A stretch of DNA of 64,000 nucleotides from CAVRUD01 sp963849635 (GTDB lineage: Bacteria; Chloroflexota; Chloroflexia; Thermomicrobiales; UBA6265), in assembly GCA_963849635.1 (NCBI GenBank), contig CAWKIA010000032.1, positions 232,617 to 296,616 on the forward strand, in the 5' to 3' direction. How positions within the stretch are numbered: position 1 is the stretch's first letter; the number at the start of each line of letters is the position of its first letter. Position numbers and translations under genes: made by a program. The notes under the pieces were generated by a model. The model was given only the letters and a program-made list of their open reading frames with translations, had not been told where the DNA came from and made no database searches. Below, piece by piece: positions 35,464-45,607 of this stretch.

Positions 35464-36856
35464 GTTGTGCGGACGGTCCCTGGGCGAGATCGGGGAACTC
35501 ATCGGGCGGCGGGAGGTCTCGTCGGTCGAGACGACGACGGCGGTGTTGGAGCGGATCGAGAGGCTCGATCCCGACCTCAACGCCTTCGTGACCGTCACGG
35601 CGGAGGCGGCTCTGGCCGGGGCTCAGGCGGCGGATGAGGCCATTGGGCGGGGGGAGCGAATCGGGCCGCTGCACGGGGTGCCGATTTCGTTGAAGGATCT
35701 TCTTTTCACGAAGGGTGTGCGGACGACCGGGTCGTCCGATGTGCTGGCGGAATTCGTGCCGGAGCGGGATGCCGCCCTGGTAAGGCATCTGCGGGCAGCG
35801 GGGGCTGTCAGTGTCGGCAAGACCAATATGCTGGAGTTCGCCTACGGCGAGGTGCACCCATCCTTCGGACCGACGCACAACCCCTGGAACTTGCCCTACG
35901 CCACCTCGGGGTCGAGTAGTGGCTCGGCGGCGGCGGTCGCGGCCGGGTTGGGGTACGGCTCGGTCGGGTCAGATACCGGCGGATCGATCCGCGATCCTGC
36001 CGCCTACTGCGGCATCGTCGGGCTGAAGCCGACCTACGATCTGGTCAGCCGCGACGGCGTCCTGCCCCTCTCCTGGTCGATGGACCATATGGGTCCGATG
36101 ACCAGGACCGTGCGCGATGCCGCCATTCTGCTCGATGCCCTGGTCGGCAATTCGTCCGGGGAGGGCGGCTACGGGGCAGCGGTGGCGGAGGGCGATGAGC
36201 GCTCATGGGTCGTCGGGGTGGTCGGGCCGGAGACTGGCGATGGCGTGACGCCTGATGTCCGCCGGGCGGTCGACAACGCGGCGGCGGTCGCCCGCGAGCT
36301 CGGGCTCGCGGTCCGTGAGGTGGCCTTGCCTCACCCGCTGCAGACCTGCCGCGCCCTGGAGGCAATCATCTACGCCGAGGCAAGCTCCTACCACCTGCCC
36401 TGGCTGCGTTCCCAGCCGGAGAAATACGCGCCTGGTACCCGGGAGCGCCTGGAAATTGGCGCGTTCATTCCGGCGACGGTCTTCCTCCGGGCGACCAGGG
36501 TACGGGCGGCGATCATCGCGGCCTATCGCGCACTCTTCGCCGAGATTGATTTCCTGCTCCTGCCTGTTTCGGCCGAGCCGTCCTACTTGATCAAGTCCCG
36601 CGAATCACACGAGGAACCCAAGACCATCTCCGACGAGGAGATGATGATGGGTCTGTGGTTCACCGGCCCCTTCAACCTGACAGGACAGCCGGCGATCTCG
36701 ATTCCCGGTGGAGCGACGGCGGACGGGCTCCCGATCGGGGTCCAGCTCGTCGGCCGACCCTACGCCGAGGTCGATCTCCTTCGCCTGGCGGAGCGGATGG
36801 AACCGGCCCTCGCGGGCGCGCTGCCGCCTCGGGCGGGCAATCCACACCTCGCGTGA
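35453..36856 (+). CDS. Amidase-signature hydrolase (GatA/AtzE-like)
   Basis: A 467-residue amidase. The Ser-cisSer-Lys triad is visible: Lys in PISLKDLLF near residue 80, Ser in TSGSSSGSAAAVAAG near 155 and the nucleophile in GSDTGGSIRDPAAYCG near 179. It starts with GTG at 35453 inside the preceding gatC-like gene. Without GatB nearby, a role in tRNA amidation is not supported; a small-molecule amidase of the AtzE type with its helper subunit is the better call. Confidence 0.92.
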   Translation: MSAELCGRSLGEIGELIGRREVSSVETTTAVLERIERLDPDLNAFVTVTAEAALAGAQAADEAIGRGERIGPLHGVPISLKDLLFTKGVRTTGSSDVLAEFVPERDAALVRHLRAAGAVSVGKTNMLEFAYGEVHPSFGPTHNPWNLPYATSGSSSGSAAAVAAGLGYGSVGSDTGGSIRDPAAYCGIVGLKPTYDLVSRDGVLPLSWSMDHMGPMTRTVRDAAILLDALVGNSSGEGGYGAAVAEGDERSWVVGVVGPETGDGVTPDVRRAVDNAAAVARELGLAVREVALPHPLQTCRALEAIIYAEASSYHLPWLRSQPEKYAPGTRERLEIGAFIPATVFLRATRVRAAIIAAYRALFAEIDFLLLPVSAEPSYLIKSRESHEEPKTISDEEMMMGLWFTGPFNLTGQPAISIPGGATADGLPIGVQLVGRPYAEVDLLRLAERMEPALAGALPPRAGNPHLA

Positions 36857-36947
36857 AGCCGCCGTCGGCCTGACGGATTGGCGTACTCTAGGTGAGGATG
36901 TATTCGTAGCTCGCTGGCCGGACTGCTCTTGGATCAGGAGACCCGCG

Positions 36948-37253
36948 ATGGCAACCCTCACCGTCGACTTGCCAATGGAAGCCATCGCGGCGCTCTGCCG
37001 CGAATATCATGTGCTGGAACTGTCAATCTTCGGGTCGGCGCTCCGGAACGATTTCCGCGAGGACAGCGATCTGGACCTTCTGGTCCTCTTTGATCCAGAT
37101 GCAGGCATCGGCTTCCTGGAACTCGCCGCTTTGCAACGAAAGCTGGCGGCCGTCATCGGTCGCCGTGTCGATCTTGTCTCCAAACGTGGGCTTAACCCGG
37201 TGATTCGTCAGGACGTGCTTGACTCGTCGATGGTCATTTATGGCCAGGAGTGA
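36948..37253 (+). CDS. mntA: MntA-type nucleotidyltransferase antitoxin
   Basis: A 101-residue minimal nucleotidyltransferase. The signature GSALRNDFREDSDLDLLV fits GS-x10-DxD exactly, with a third acidic residue expected at RRVDLVS. In the MNT-HEPN family the enzyme AMPylates a Tyr of the partner toxin to silence it. ATG at 36948 has CAGGAG upstream. It overlaps the next gene by 14 bases. Confidence 0.88.
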   Translation: MATLTVDLPMEAIAALCREYHVLELSIFGSALRNDFREDSDLDLLVLFDPDAGIGFLELAALQRKLAAVIGRRVDLVSKRGLNPVIRQDVLDSSMVIYGQE

Positions 37254-37617
37254 GGAACTCTACCTGCGGGACATGATGCAATCTGTCGCGCTCATCTACG
37301 CCTATGTCGAGGGACGGAGCTTCGATGAGTTCCTCGCCGATGAGATGTTTCGCGACGCGGTCATTCGCCGCCTAGAGATCATTGGCGAGGCGGCAGCGCA
37401 TCTCAGTATGCCCATTCGAGAGCGGTATCCAGATGTCGAATGGAGAGACGTCGTTGCCTTCCGAAACTTTGCGATTCATGCGTACTTCGCAATCGACCCC
37501 TTGATCGCGTGGAATGCGGCGACCAGGAACGCTCCTCTGCTTGGCCCCAAAATCGCGGCAGTCATTGCCCAAGAGTATCCTGATCCACCCCAATCAGTAG
37601 AAAGCGACCAGTCATGA
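37240..37617 (+). CDS. hepT: HepT-type HEPN RNase toxin
   Basis: A 125-residue all-helical HEPN (DUF86) protein. RNFAIHAYF contains the R-x4-H-x-Y motif that is both the RNase active site (Arg, His) and the AMPylation target (Tyr) of HepT. The N-terminal part LRDMMQSVALIYAYVEGRS and FRDAVIRRLEIIGEAAAHL match the family. It overlaps the antitoxin gene, as usual in these pairs. Confidence 0.9.
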   Translation: MARSEELYLRDMMQSVALIYAYVEGRSFDEFLADEMFRDAVIRRLEIIGEAAAHLSMPIRERYPDVEWRDVVAFRNFAIHAYFAIDPLIAWNAATRNAPLLGPKIAAVIAQEYPDPPQSVESDQS

Positions 37618-37782
37618 CCCGAAGCGACAACCTCTCGTAGGGCATCAACGATGGATTGCCGGGGAGCGCCCTCCAACGCAGTGCGCTCGGGTGGCAAATC
37701 ACGATTGACGGGCCATGGATGGGCAATCCGTACTTCGCTTGAAATGGAATCAAGGTCGAAATTGATTTTATTGAACTGACAA

Positions 37783-37811
37783 TTGACAAATAGCACCTTC
37801 GGGTGTAGATT
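37783..37811 (+). promoter_or_regulatory. Sigma70-like promoter upstream of the MFS genes
   Basis: TTGACA (37783-37788), 17 bases, TAGATT (37806-37811), in an AT-rich patch (37740-37820) unusual for this GC-rich window. About 200 bases before the first MFS start. The rest of 37618-38017 shows no gene. Confidence 0.6.
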
Positions 37812-37821
37812 ATTGATCAAA

Positions 37822-37836
37822 GGGAGCATAGCTCCC
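37822..37836. promoter_or_regulatory. Small palindrome just downstream of the promoter
   Basis: GGGAGC-ATA-GCTCCC, eleven bases after the -10, at the expected transcription start. Could be a repressor operator or a short 5' hairpin of the MFS transcript. Confidence 0.4.
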
Positions 37837-38017
37837 AAATGCGAGCAGGGTTGACCGGGAACTTTTCGTCCTGGTCTGGCTTCCCTGTTCTCGTCCTCCC
37901 CATTCCTCTTAAACGCGGACCCGGACTGCGGTGCGCCTCCCCTTGGCGGCGTACCTGGGCTTCGCCGTGCCGGTTTGCGGCCGGGTAGAGGCCGTCACCT
38001 ACGAAAGGACCGTCAGG

Positions 38018-39352
38018 ATGACGATCGCCGCCCAGGCCCAGCGCACAGATGGATCAGTGAACCAGCCCGGGCGGTCGCGACGACCGCTGGCGGCGCTCCT
38101 CGGCGCCGACCTCATCTCCCAGGCCGGCAACATGCTCACCTGGGTGGCGATCCCGTGGTACGTCCTGGCTACCACCGGCAGCGCTGCCCTGACGGGAGTC
38201 ACCGCCGCAACGGAGGCAGTCGCGGTCGTCGTCGCCGGTGTTCTGGGCGGGGCAGTGGTTGACCGCCTGGGGCCGAAGCGGACCAGCATCATCGGCGATC
38301 TGGCCAGCGCGGTCACGGTCGCGATGATCCCGACCCTGCACCACACGATCGGGTTGGCCTACTGGAACATCCTTGTCCTGGTCTTTCTCGGGGCACTGCT
38401 CGATATCCCCGGGTGGACGGCGCGACGCAACCTGTACGCGACGGTGGCTGAGCTGGGCGCGGTCAGCCTGGAGCGAGCCAACACCGGCGCGATGATGGTC
38501 AACCGGTCGGCGGGGTTGATCGGCCCCCTGCTGGCCGGCGTCCTAATCGCCGCCCTGGGACCGACCCCCGTGCTCTGGATCGACGCGGCAACCTTCCTGC
38601 TCTCGGCCGGACTGATCGCGGCTGGGATCCCGGCCCGGATCGTGCCCTGCGCTCCGAGCGACCTGGCGGCGAGCCTGGCCGGGCGCGGAGCCAGAGCTCA
38701 GGTGACGAGATACCTGGGCGAGGTGCGGGAGGGGTTCGGGTTCATTCGCAACGATGGGGTTATCTCCGTCCTCATCCTGGTTGGTGCCCTCGGCGGCCTG
38801 CTGGCGGAGCCGCTCTGGAGCGTCGTCTTTCCGGTCTACGCCGATCGGGTGTACGGGAGCGCCATCGACCTGGGCGTGATCTTCGGAGCGCTGGCGGCCG
38901 GATCGCTGATCGGGAACGCGCTCTTCTTTGTCTGGGGCGAGCGCTTGCCCCGGCGGCCCACGATTCTGGTCGGGTTCACCGTCCGGGTTCTGACCCTCTG
39001 GGTACTGGTGGCGATGCCGTCGCTCGAGGTGATCGTGGTGGCGGTCGTGATCAATGCGATCTTCCTCGAACCGACCAACCCGATCACGATGACGATCATG
39101 CACGAGCGGGTGCCGGAGGAGCTGCGCGGCCGTGTTCTGGGCGCCGGTCTATCCCTGGGCTACGTCGCCCGTTCGGTCGGGCTGTTGGCCTACGGCGTGC
39201 TCCTGCAGGTAACGGGGTTGCGCGAGGCCCTGGTCGCTATGGCTGCCCTGAACGGCATCGTGCCGCTCCTCATCTGGCTGGCCCCGGCCCTCGGCACGCT
39301 CGACGCGACCCGGAAGCCGCGGCGCGTGGCCACCGGCGTGGGAACGGTCTGA
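38018..39352 (+). CDS. MFS transporter (drug-efflux type)
   Basis: A 444-residue, about 12-helix major facilitator protein. Seen: DLISQAGNMLTWVAIPWYVL (helix 1), GGAVVDRLGPKRTSIIGDL (the loop 2-3 motif with DR-x-G), a second DxxxPxxxxR-like motif and RVPEELRGRVLGAG near the C-terminal half. It resembles MFS_3/enterobactin-exporter type carriers. ATG at 38018 gives MTIAAQAQRTDGSVN. Its TGA overlaps the ATG of the next, paralogous MFS gene by one base, so the pair is an operon; substrate unknown. Confidence 0.9.
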   Translation: MTIAAQAQRTDGSVNQPGRSRRPLAALLGADLISQAGNMLTWVAIPWYVLATTGSAALTGVTAATEAVAVVVAGVLGGAVVDRLGPKRTSIIGDLASAVTVAMIPTLHHTIGLAYWNILVLVFLGALLDIPGWTARRNLYATVAELGAVSLERANTGAMMVNRSAGLIGPLLAGVLIAALGPTPVLWIDAATFLLSAGLIAAGIPARIVPCAPSDLAASLAGRGARAQVTRYLGEVREGFGFIRNDGVISVLILVGALGGLLAEPLWSVVFPVYADRVYGSAIDLGVIFGALAAGSLIGNALFFVWGERLPRRPTILVGFTVRVLTLWVLVAMPSLEVIVVAVVINAIFLEPTNPITMTIMHERVPEELRGRVLGAGLSLGYVARSVGLLAYGVLLQVTGLREALVAMAALNGIVPLLIWLAPALGTLDATRKPRRVATGVGTV

Positions 39353-40643
39353 TGGCCACGCTCATCCAGACCGCGCCGGTCCAGACCGGCCGGCGGCTGC
39401 CGCTCTACACCCTCTTCTCCGCCAATGCCGTCTCGATGATCGGCAATCAGATCACGGGTCTGGCAATCCCCTGGTTCGTGCTGACCAGCGGCGGCAGCGC
39501 GGTCGAGGTCGGGTTGGTGGGAGTCTTCACCTTCGTCCCGATCGTCCTGGCGGCCTTTTCGGCGGTGCGGTAGTGGACAGGCTGGGCCACGCCCGTACCA
39601 GCATCATCTCCGACCTGCTCAGCGCGGGTGCAGTCGCCCTGATCCCGCTCATGTATCTGACCACCGGTCTCAACCTGTGGGCGCTGCTGGCGCTCGTCTT
39701 CCTCGGGGCGCTCTTGGACGCGCCGGGAAACACTGCCCGCCAGAGCCTCCTGCCTGACTTCGCGGGCGAGGCGGGAATGCCGCTGGAACGGGCGAACTCG
39801 GCCTATCAGACCATCCAGCGAGGATCGTCGATGATCGGCCCGGTGCTCTCCGGTGCGCTGATCGGGTTGATGGGTGCGGCGAATGTGCTCTGGGTCGACG
39901 CGGTCACGTTCCTCGTCTCGGCCGCGCTGATCCTGCGTCTGGCGAGCCGGATGATGCGCCCAGTCGAAGCCAATCCCACGAGTGAATCCGAGCAGTCCGC
40001 GCCGGGCGGCTACCTGGCCGATGTGCGGGCCGGGATCGCCTTCGTGCGGCGCGATCCGGTGTTGTGGCGGCTGGTCGCCCTGGTCTCGGTGCTGAATCTG
40101 GTCGAGGCGCCGGTCTGGGGGATCATGTTGCCGGTCTTCGCCGAGGACGCCTACGGCGAGGCGAGCGCCCTGGGGCTGCTCTTTGGCGCGCTGGGGGCGG
40201 GGTCGGTCGTGGGGGCAGTGGTCTACGGGGCGATCGGCTATCGCCTGCCCCGGTGGCCGATCTTCGTCACGGGGTTCCTGGTTGTCGGGCTGCCGATGTT
40301 CGGGCTGGCCGCCGCCCCGCCCCTGTGGCTGGGGATGGCCTTGATGGGGATCATCGGATTGGCGTCCGGGCCGATCAACCCGATCATCATGACGGTGGCC
40401 CAGGAGCGGGTCCCGGCGGAGATGCGCGGCCGCGTCTTCGGGGCGTTGCAGGCCCTGGCCTATATGGCAATCCCGCTGGGCCTCCTGGCGGGCGGCGTCC
40501 TGCTCGATCTGGTGGGGATGCGGACAAGCCTGCTCTCGATCGCCACGGTCTACGTCGCGATCAGCCTGGGGATGCGCTTCAGCCGGGAACTACGCGGGAT
40601 CGAACGGAAGGCGGCGGCGGGCAGCGCGGTGGCGGCCGGTTGA
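39352..40643 (+). pseudogene. Second MFS transporter, one frameshift
   Basis: Paralogue of the preceding gene. The first 73 codons (MATLIQTAPVQTGRRLPLYT and helix 1) end early at TAG, and the remainder continues from 39573 in another frame (VDRLGHARTSIISDLLSAG to the end). Adding one T to the TTTT run at 39556-39559 restores AAFFGGAVVDRLGHARTS, in line with the paralogue. Because a single homopolymer base accounts for the break, the gene may be intact in the cell. Confidence 0.85.
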
Positions 40644-40822
40644 GACGGAGGCGTTCGGCGTCCGGCATTCGGTGTCCGGAGTATGGTGTCTATCGGGCTG
40701 GCACTGGAGACGGCGCATCCCTTCGTGGGGGCCGAGTCGCCGGAGTCGGAGATGTCAGGTTCAGCCTGGGTCAACCTTGGGGCCGTCAGCCCCGGGCGGC
40801 CCCAACATGCGGCCATCCCCTT

Positions 40823-42663
40823 TTAGGACGAGCCCAGGACAATGCGGCTAACCCAGGTAAACGTCTGACCTGGGGTCACCGCGATCTCGTAGCTGGCAGG
40901 GTCCAGGACGGCGTTCGGCGGTAGCTTGACCGCGGTGAGGACGTAGGCGTTGGGGGCCGGGAGGACGAAGGTCAGCGGCCCGGCCTCCGCGTCGCCTGCC
41001 CCCGGCCCAACGCAACTGACGACCGGCTCGACGCTGTCGTCGACCGGAACGAACTGGAAGCACGAGCCGACCGCCAGCTCTCCGGTCGCTATATCAAGCG
41101 CGACCAGGACGATCGTGGCCGAGTCCGGACCGGCCACGATGGGATCGGCCAGCGGGGCCGTCACGGTCAAGGTCTGCGACTGGCCAGCCTCGACCGTCAC
41201 CACCTGGGGGGCCGAGAGTCCGTACCCGACCGGCACCCCGACTGGCACGATCTCGTAGGAACCGGCCGGTAGGTCCGAGAAGATGACATCGACGGGGTCC
41301 CCGCCGATGGCGATGCCACAATCGATCTGCTCCGTCCGATCCACCAGGATGAGTTCATAGCACGCTCCGGCAACGGGGTTGCCCTCGTCATCGACTGTCT
41401 CCAGCTGGATCGTTCCGGACGTCGCATTCACCGCTTGCGACTGAGACGTGGGCGCAGGCGTGTTAGTCGGCTCTGGCGTGTCGGTTGGCACCGGCGTGTC
41501 GGTTGGAGGCGGCTCCGGCGTAGCGGTTGGCGCGGGCGTCTCCGTTGGCGGACCGGCGTCTCAGTGGGCGCTGGTGTCTCCGTTGGCGGCACGGGCGTCT
41601 CGGTCGGAGGCACCGGCGTGTCCGTTGGCACCGGTGTTTCGGTCGGTTCCGGGGTGCTTGTCGGAGCGGGAGTCTCGGTTGCGGTTGGCTCCGGAGTATC
41701 GGTCGGCGACGCCGTCGGTTCCGGCGCCGTTGTGGGGGTCGCCGTGGGCGCCGGAGGTTCCGTGGGAGGGACCAGCGTCTCGGTGGGCAGCGGCGGTTCG
41801 GTCGGTACCGGGGTTGCCGTTGGCGGTTCATCGGCGGTCGCCGTCGGGACGGGTGTTTCGGTCGGCGTCTCCGGGGTGCTGGTCGGGACAGGCGTCTCCG
41901 TTGCGGGTACAGGGGTATCCGTGGGAGGGACCGGCGTCGCAGTCGGTGGGACCGGCGTCTCCGTTGGTGGAACTGGGGTTTCTGTCGGTGGGATGGGTGT
42001 CTCCGTCGGCGGGATCGGGGTTTCCGTCGCCGGTTCCTGGGTAGCGGTCGGCGCCACGGTCGGCGTTTCGGTGGCGGCCTCGGTTGGCACCGGGGTTGCG
42101 GCCGGGATGATGACCGGGCGCTCCATCCGGCTGGTGTCATCGGAGCCGGTGGCCGCGTGCACGACCGTGATCTCGCCGGTCTGCAGCCAGCCAATCGACA
42201 CCTCGGCCGCCGGCGCGGTCTTATACCCCGGTGGCGCCGAGCTCTCAGTAATCGTGTAGGTGGTATCGGCCCACACCGCGAAGCTCACCGCCGCCCTGCC
42301 CGTCGCATCTGCGGCGGTGCAGTAGGTATTGGCAATGTCGCGCCCTTCGACCGCGAAACAGGCACCTACCAGCGGGGTGCGGTCGAAGTCCACCGATATC
42401 AGGGTGATCGCCGCGATCTGCTCGGGGGAGGGCGTCGCCTCGGGCGAGGCGGCCGTCGTCGAGTCCTCGCCCTGCGTCGCCAGATCGAATCCGGCCAACC
42501 CCGGCGCCAGGGTCGTTCCCGGAATCGGACCTTGACCGGCAGAGCCCGGCGCATCCTGGGCGCGCGCTGACTCAAGCCCCGCAATCAGTCCCAGCACCAG
42601 ACAGAGCACGGCGATCATCCGGAATGGGATGAGGAACCGGCGAACAGGGGCGAACAAGACCAT
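40823..42663 (-). pseudogene. Secreted Cna_B/prealbumin-like protein with long Pro-Thr linker, one frameshift
   Basis: About 600 residues in two frames. A hydrophobic leader near the start (IAVLCLVLGLIAGLESARA) is followed by three prealbumin-like beta-sandwich domains: one near residue 80 (AAITLISVDFDRTPLVGACF) and two at the C-terminus (TIQLETVDDEGNPVAGACY and TIVLVALDIATGELAVGSCF). Between lies a 200-residue low-complexity stretch of ETPVPPT and related words. The frameshift is near 41555, inside the repeat. No LPxTG or membrane anchor. Repeated DNA here makes both slippage in the cell and assembly error likely. Confidence 0.78.
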
Positions 42664-42893
42664 GCTTCGGGCGCTCCCAGACGAGGAGGCCGGATCTACG
42701 GCCACGGGTGCGATGGGCCTGCGAATCGCGGTCGACAGGCGGCAGCGGCGGCGCCATGGCCGGTTGGCATATTCTGTTGAAACCCTACCGTATCTACGTC
42801 GCGCCCGCACCGGGCAAGGTCCTACTTCCCGTTGCCCGCTCCTAGCCCATTTCGGCTATCGCGACCAGTCTGCCTCGGTCCATCCAAACGCCG

Positions 42894-42985
42894 GGGCGTC
42901 CGGACCCAGGTTTGAAACCTCGGGCTATGCCAGACGAAGCGCTTCCAGGGCTGAGCACGGGCCGATCCCATCCACAGCATCGGCT
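42894..42985. repeat. R2 repeat, copy c, in an otherwise empty gap
   Basis: On the complement, GAAGCGCTTCGTCTGGCATA then GCCCGAGGTTTCAAACCTGG follow the R2 order. The gap 42664-43026 otherwise shows no gene. Confidence 0.5.
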
Positions 42986-43026
42986 TTGCAAACACAACGT
43001 AGCCCCGGTCAACGCCCAGATACTTC

Positions 43027-45132
43027 TTACCCGCCCGCCGTGTCGACGTACCACGCCGGGTCGGGGGCATCGTCTCCGAGCACGATCACGATCGTGCCGG
43101 TCGACTGGGTATTGCGTGGCATGCGCGTGATGGCCACCTCCGGCGTCGGCTCGACCCAGACCCCTCCCGCGTCGGCAGATTCGCCCGAGGCCCCGGAGGA
43201 ATCCGTGAGCCCCACGAGGCTCGGATCGTCCACCGCCGGGGGCGAGCTTGTCTCCGATTCCACTGCCGGGCCGGCGTATTGCTCGTCGATGATCTCCGGG
43301 CTCAGGCCAATCAGCGCCGCGACCGAGACCGCGGTGGTGACGTTCCCAGTGGTGTCGACAAAGGTCGAGACCGGATTCAGGCCTGCGCTCTCGTTCTGCG
43401 CGTAGGTAACGTCCGTGAAGCCGTTTGCCTTGAGGACATCGGCGACCCGGGCCGCCAGCCCGGAATTGAGGGTGCCGTTCTCGACCCGGATGGTGATGTC
43501 GTAGTCGACGAAGTCCAGGGCCGCCGCCGGGGGCAGCACCGTACTCCTCGTGAACTGAGAGAGAACCTCCCCGACCGCATCCCAATTGGGCACCAGATAG
43601 TAGATCCCCTCCGGGTCCTCCTCTGTGACCGAGTTGAGTAGGGTGTATTGGTCGATTGACTCTATCGGGATCTCGCTTGCGAGCCGCGCCAGACCGATCG
43701 CTTGATCGAGTTCAAGATCGGTCCGGACGGAATTGCCGAGGGCCGCCAGCAGTTCTGCCGCCTGTGGGATCAGGTCCCCGATGTCCGCCTGCTGGCGCAG
43801 GGCCATCAAGACCTGCTGCTGGCGGATCGAGCGCTGGGCATCGTTGTCGGCGTGGCGGGTGCGGGCGTACTGCAGCGTCCGCTCGCCGTCCATGTGCTGC
43901 CAGCCGGCCGGGAAGTAGACCCGGGTGTATTTCAGGTCCTCCGCCGGGTACTCGTTATCCTTGATCGGGTAGGGCACATCCAGGGTGATGCCGCCGAGGA
44001 TATCGACCACCGAGACGAACCCATCGAAGTTGACCTGGGCGAAATGGTTGATCGTGAGGCCAAAATTGGCCTCGATCGTCTGCACGGTCAGGGCCGGACC
44101 GCCCCCCTCGACATCCTGGGCCTCGCCGATCGCGTAGGCGGCGTTGATCTTGTGGATGCCGAACCCGGGCACGATCACCTTCAGATCGCGGGGTAGCGGC
44201 AGCATCGCCGCCTGTTTCTTCACAGGGTCTACCCAGACCAGGATCATCGTGTCCGATCGGCTTTCGAATTCCGTCTGCTGATCGACTCCAATGAGCAGCA
44301 TCAACAGCGGTTCGGTGCCATTCCAATCCGTGTCGGCTGCACTGGCGACCTCCTCGCCGTTCGATCCTTGCAGCGTTGGCGTGCCTTGGTCGTTCTCAAC
44401 CGCAAAGAGCGGCTCGGAGTCGCGGGGGAGCGGATCGACGAAGACCTTCTGGTACGCCCTGGTTCCTTCGAGCACAACCGGACCGATGGTCAGGCCGAGC
44501 ACGGTCAGCAGGGTAAGCGGAATTCCAACCAGAGCCGCCGTCCACGCCCTTCTGTGCCGGCGCGCCTGCCACCGCCGGTGCAGCCGGCCCAGGGGAGAGC
44601 GCTGCCGTCGTCGTACCCGCTCCAGTTCCCCTGGCAGCGTGGACGCGCCCTTGACCTCTTCGAACTCGTCCCCAACGACATGGTCCGGCAGGGCCGGCAG
44701 CGCCAGAACTGGTGGGCCGGACGCAATTGCCAGGGGGTGGGCCTGAAGGGTTTCAGCGGCGACCCCGGGCCTGATCCCGGCCGGGCCGCCATCCTGAGGA
44801 GAGGACGCCTTCCGGCGTCCGGTCACTAGGCCCGCGGTCTGACCGGCCCACCGCCCCCAACCCGGCAAATACGGCCGGGGCAGCGCCTGCGCCTGTTGGG
44901 TCAGGTAGGACGTTGCGGCCTGACCGGTTGGACTGGCCAATCCGAGTCGGAGCGGGGGTGTCGCCTCGCTCTTGGGGACCGAGCGTCCACGCCCGGTGAT
45001 GGTGGCAACGCCGGGCATGTCGATATCTCTGCCGGTGGCCGCCCTGCGATTGCGGCTGGCCAGCGGCGATGCGGACCCCTGGAGACCCGCACGGCGGCGG
45101 GCGATCTGGAGATAGTTGTCGCTGCGCGTCAT
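43027..45132 (-). CDS. LytR-CpsA-Psr (LCP) family glycopolymer ligase
   Basis: A 701-residue envelope protein. Residues 1-215 are a long cytoplasmic, basic, disordered tail; one helix follows (AALVGIPLTLLTVLGLTIGP). The LCP domain has SRSDTMILVWVDPVKKQAAM, LPLPRDLKV, INAAYAIGEA and LQYARTRHADND with the Arg and Asp residues that bind the lipid diphosphate. A LytR_C domain (ITIRVENGTLNSGLAARVAD) ends the protein. It attaches glycopolymers to peptidoglycan or another acceptor. ATG at 45132 after AGGAACG; the open frame extends 14 codons further. Confidence 0.9.
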   Translation of the reverse strand: MTRSDNYLQIARRRAGLQGSASPLASRNRRAATGRDIDMPGVATITGRGRSVPKSEATPPLRLGLASPTGQAATSYLTQQAQALPRPYLPGWGRWAGQTAGLVTGRRKASSPQDGGPAGIRPGVAAETLQAHPLAIASGPPVLALPALPDHVVGDEFEEVKGASTLPGELERVRRRQRSPLGRLHRRWQARRHRRAWTAALVGIPLTLLTVLGLTIGPVVLEGTRAYQKVFVDPLPRDSEPLFAVENDQGTPTLQGSNGEEVASAADTDWNGTEPLLMLLIGVDQQTEFESRSDTMILVWVDPVKKQAAMLPLPRDLKVIVPGFGIHKINAAYAIGEAQDVEGGGPALTVQTIEANFGLTINHFAQVNFDGFVSVVDILGGITLDVPYPIKDNEYPAEDLKYTRVYFPAGWQHMDGERTLQYARTRHADNDAQRSIRQQQVLMALRQQADIGDLIPQAAELLAALGNSVRTDLELDQAIGLARLASEIPIESIDQYTLLNSVTEEDPEGIYYLVPNWDAVGEVLSQFTRSTVLPPAAALDFVDYDITIRVENGTLNSGLAARVADVLKANGFTDVTYAQNESAGLNPVSTFVDTTGNVTTAVSVAALIGLSPEIIDEQYAGPAVESETSSPPAVDDPSLVGLTDSSGASGESADAGGVWVEPTPEVAITRMPRNTQSTGTIVIVLGDDAPDPAWYVDTAGG

Positions 45133-45607
45133 CGTTCCTGGATCGCCTGCTGGGGCGATGGTTAACGGCGGCAAGTGGCTGGCTCGCCCGCGTGCGGATA
45201 GGTTTCGGGTGTCCGGTCACCGGTCGCTCGTCGCCGGGGTGACGAACCGTGCCGATTGGGCACGGAAGCGAGAAAGCCGGCGGCGGTCGCGTGTTGCTGG
45301 CCAGCCCACGCCAGCGGCATCGCTCGCGCGGCCGGGTACCCAGAACCGGTGTCCGTTCGGTCCGGAGTCTACCACGGGCGTTGGCCAGCGGCAGTGGTAA
45401 TCGGCCGCTGTCTTTTCGCGCGACTGCGCCCGGCGTTGACGCGGCGGCACGAACGGAGTAGTGTACGTACAGTGTTGCGCGCGCCCATTCTGGGACGTGT
45501 GCCGTTTGGGTATGGTTCGTAGGCCCGGTCCGGGTGCGTCGCCGGTTGCGCGATCCGGGCCCGGAATTTGCGGATCGTTATGCGACCGAACCACAGGGGA
45601 GGCGGGA
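45133..45607. other. Divergent intergenic region between LCP and dcd genes
   Basis: No gene recognised. It should hold promoters for both directions, but I see no strong -35/-10 pair. A GTGTACGTACAGTGT palindrome-like word occurs at 45461-45475. Confidence 0.4.

Noticed and set aside
37476..37838. 120-codon minus-strand frame with natural-looking start (MGAMLPLINNLHPKVLFVNC)
   Set aside because: Half of it is antisense to hepT and the rest covers the promoter region; no ribosome site.
41435..42100. Dense tandem repeats that resemble a CRISPR or satellite array
   Set aside because: They are in-frame Pro-Thr codons of variable spacing without constant direct repeats and spacers.
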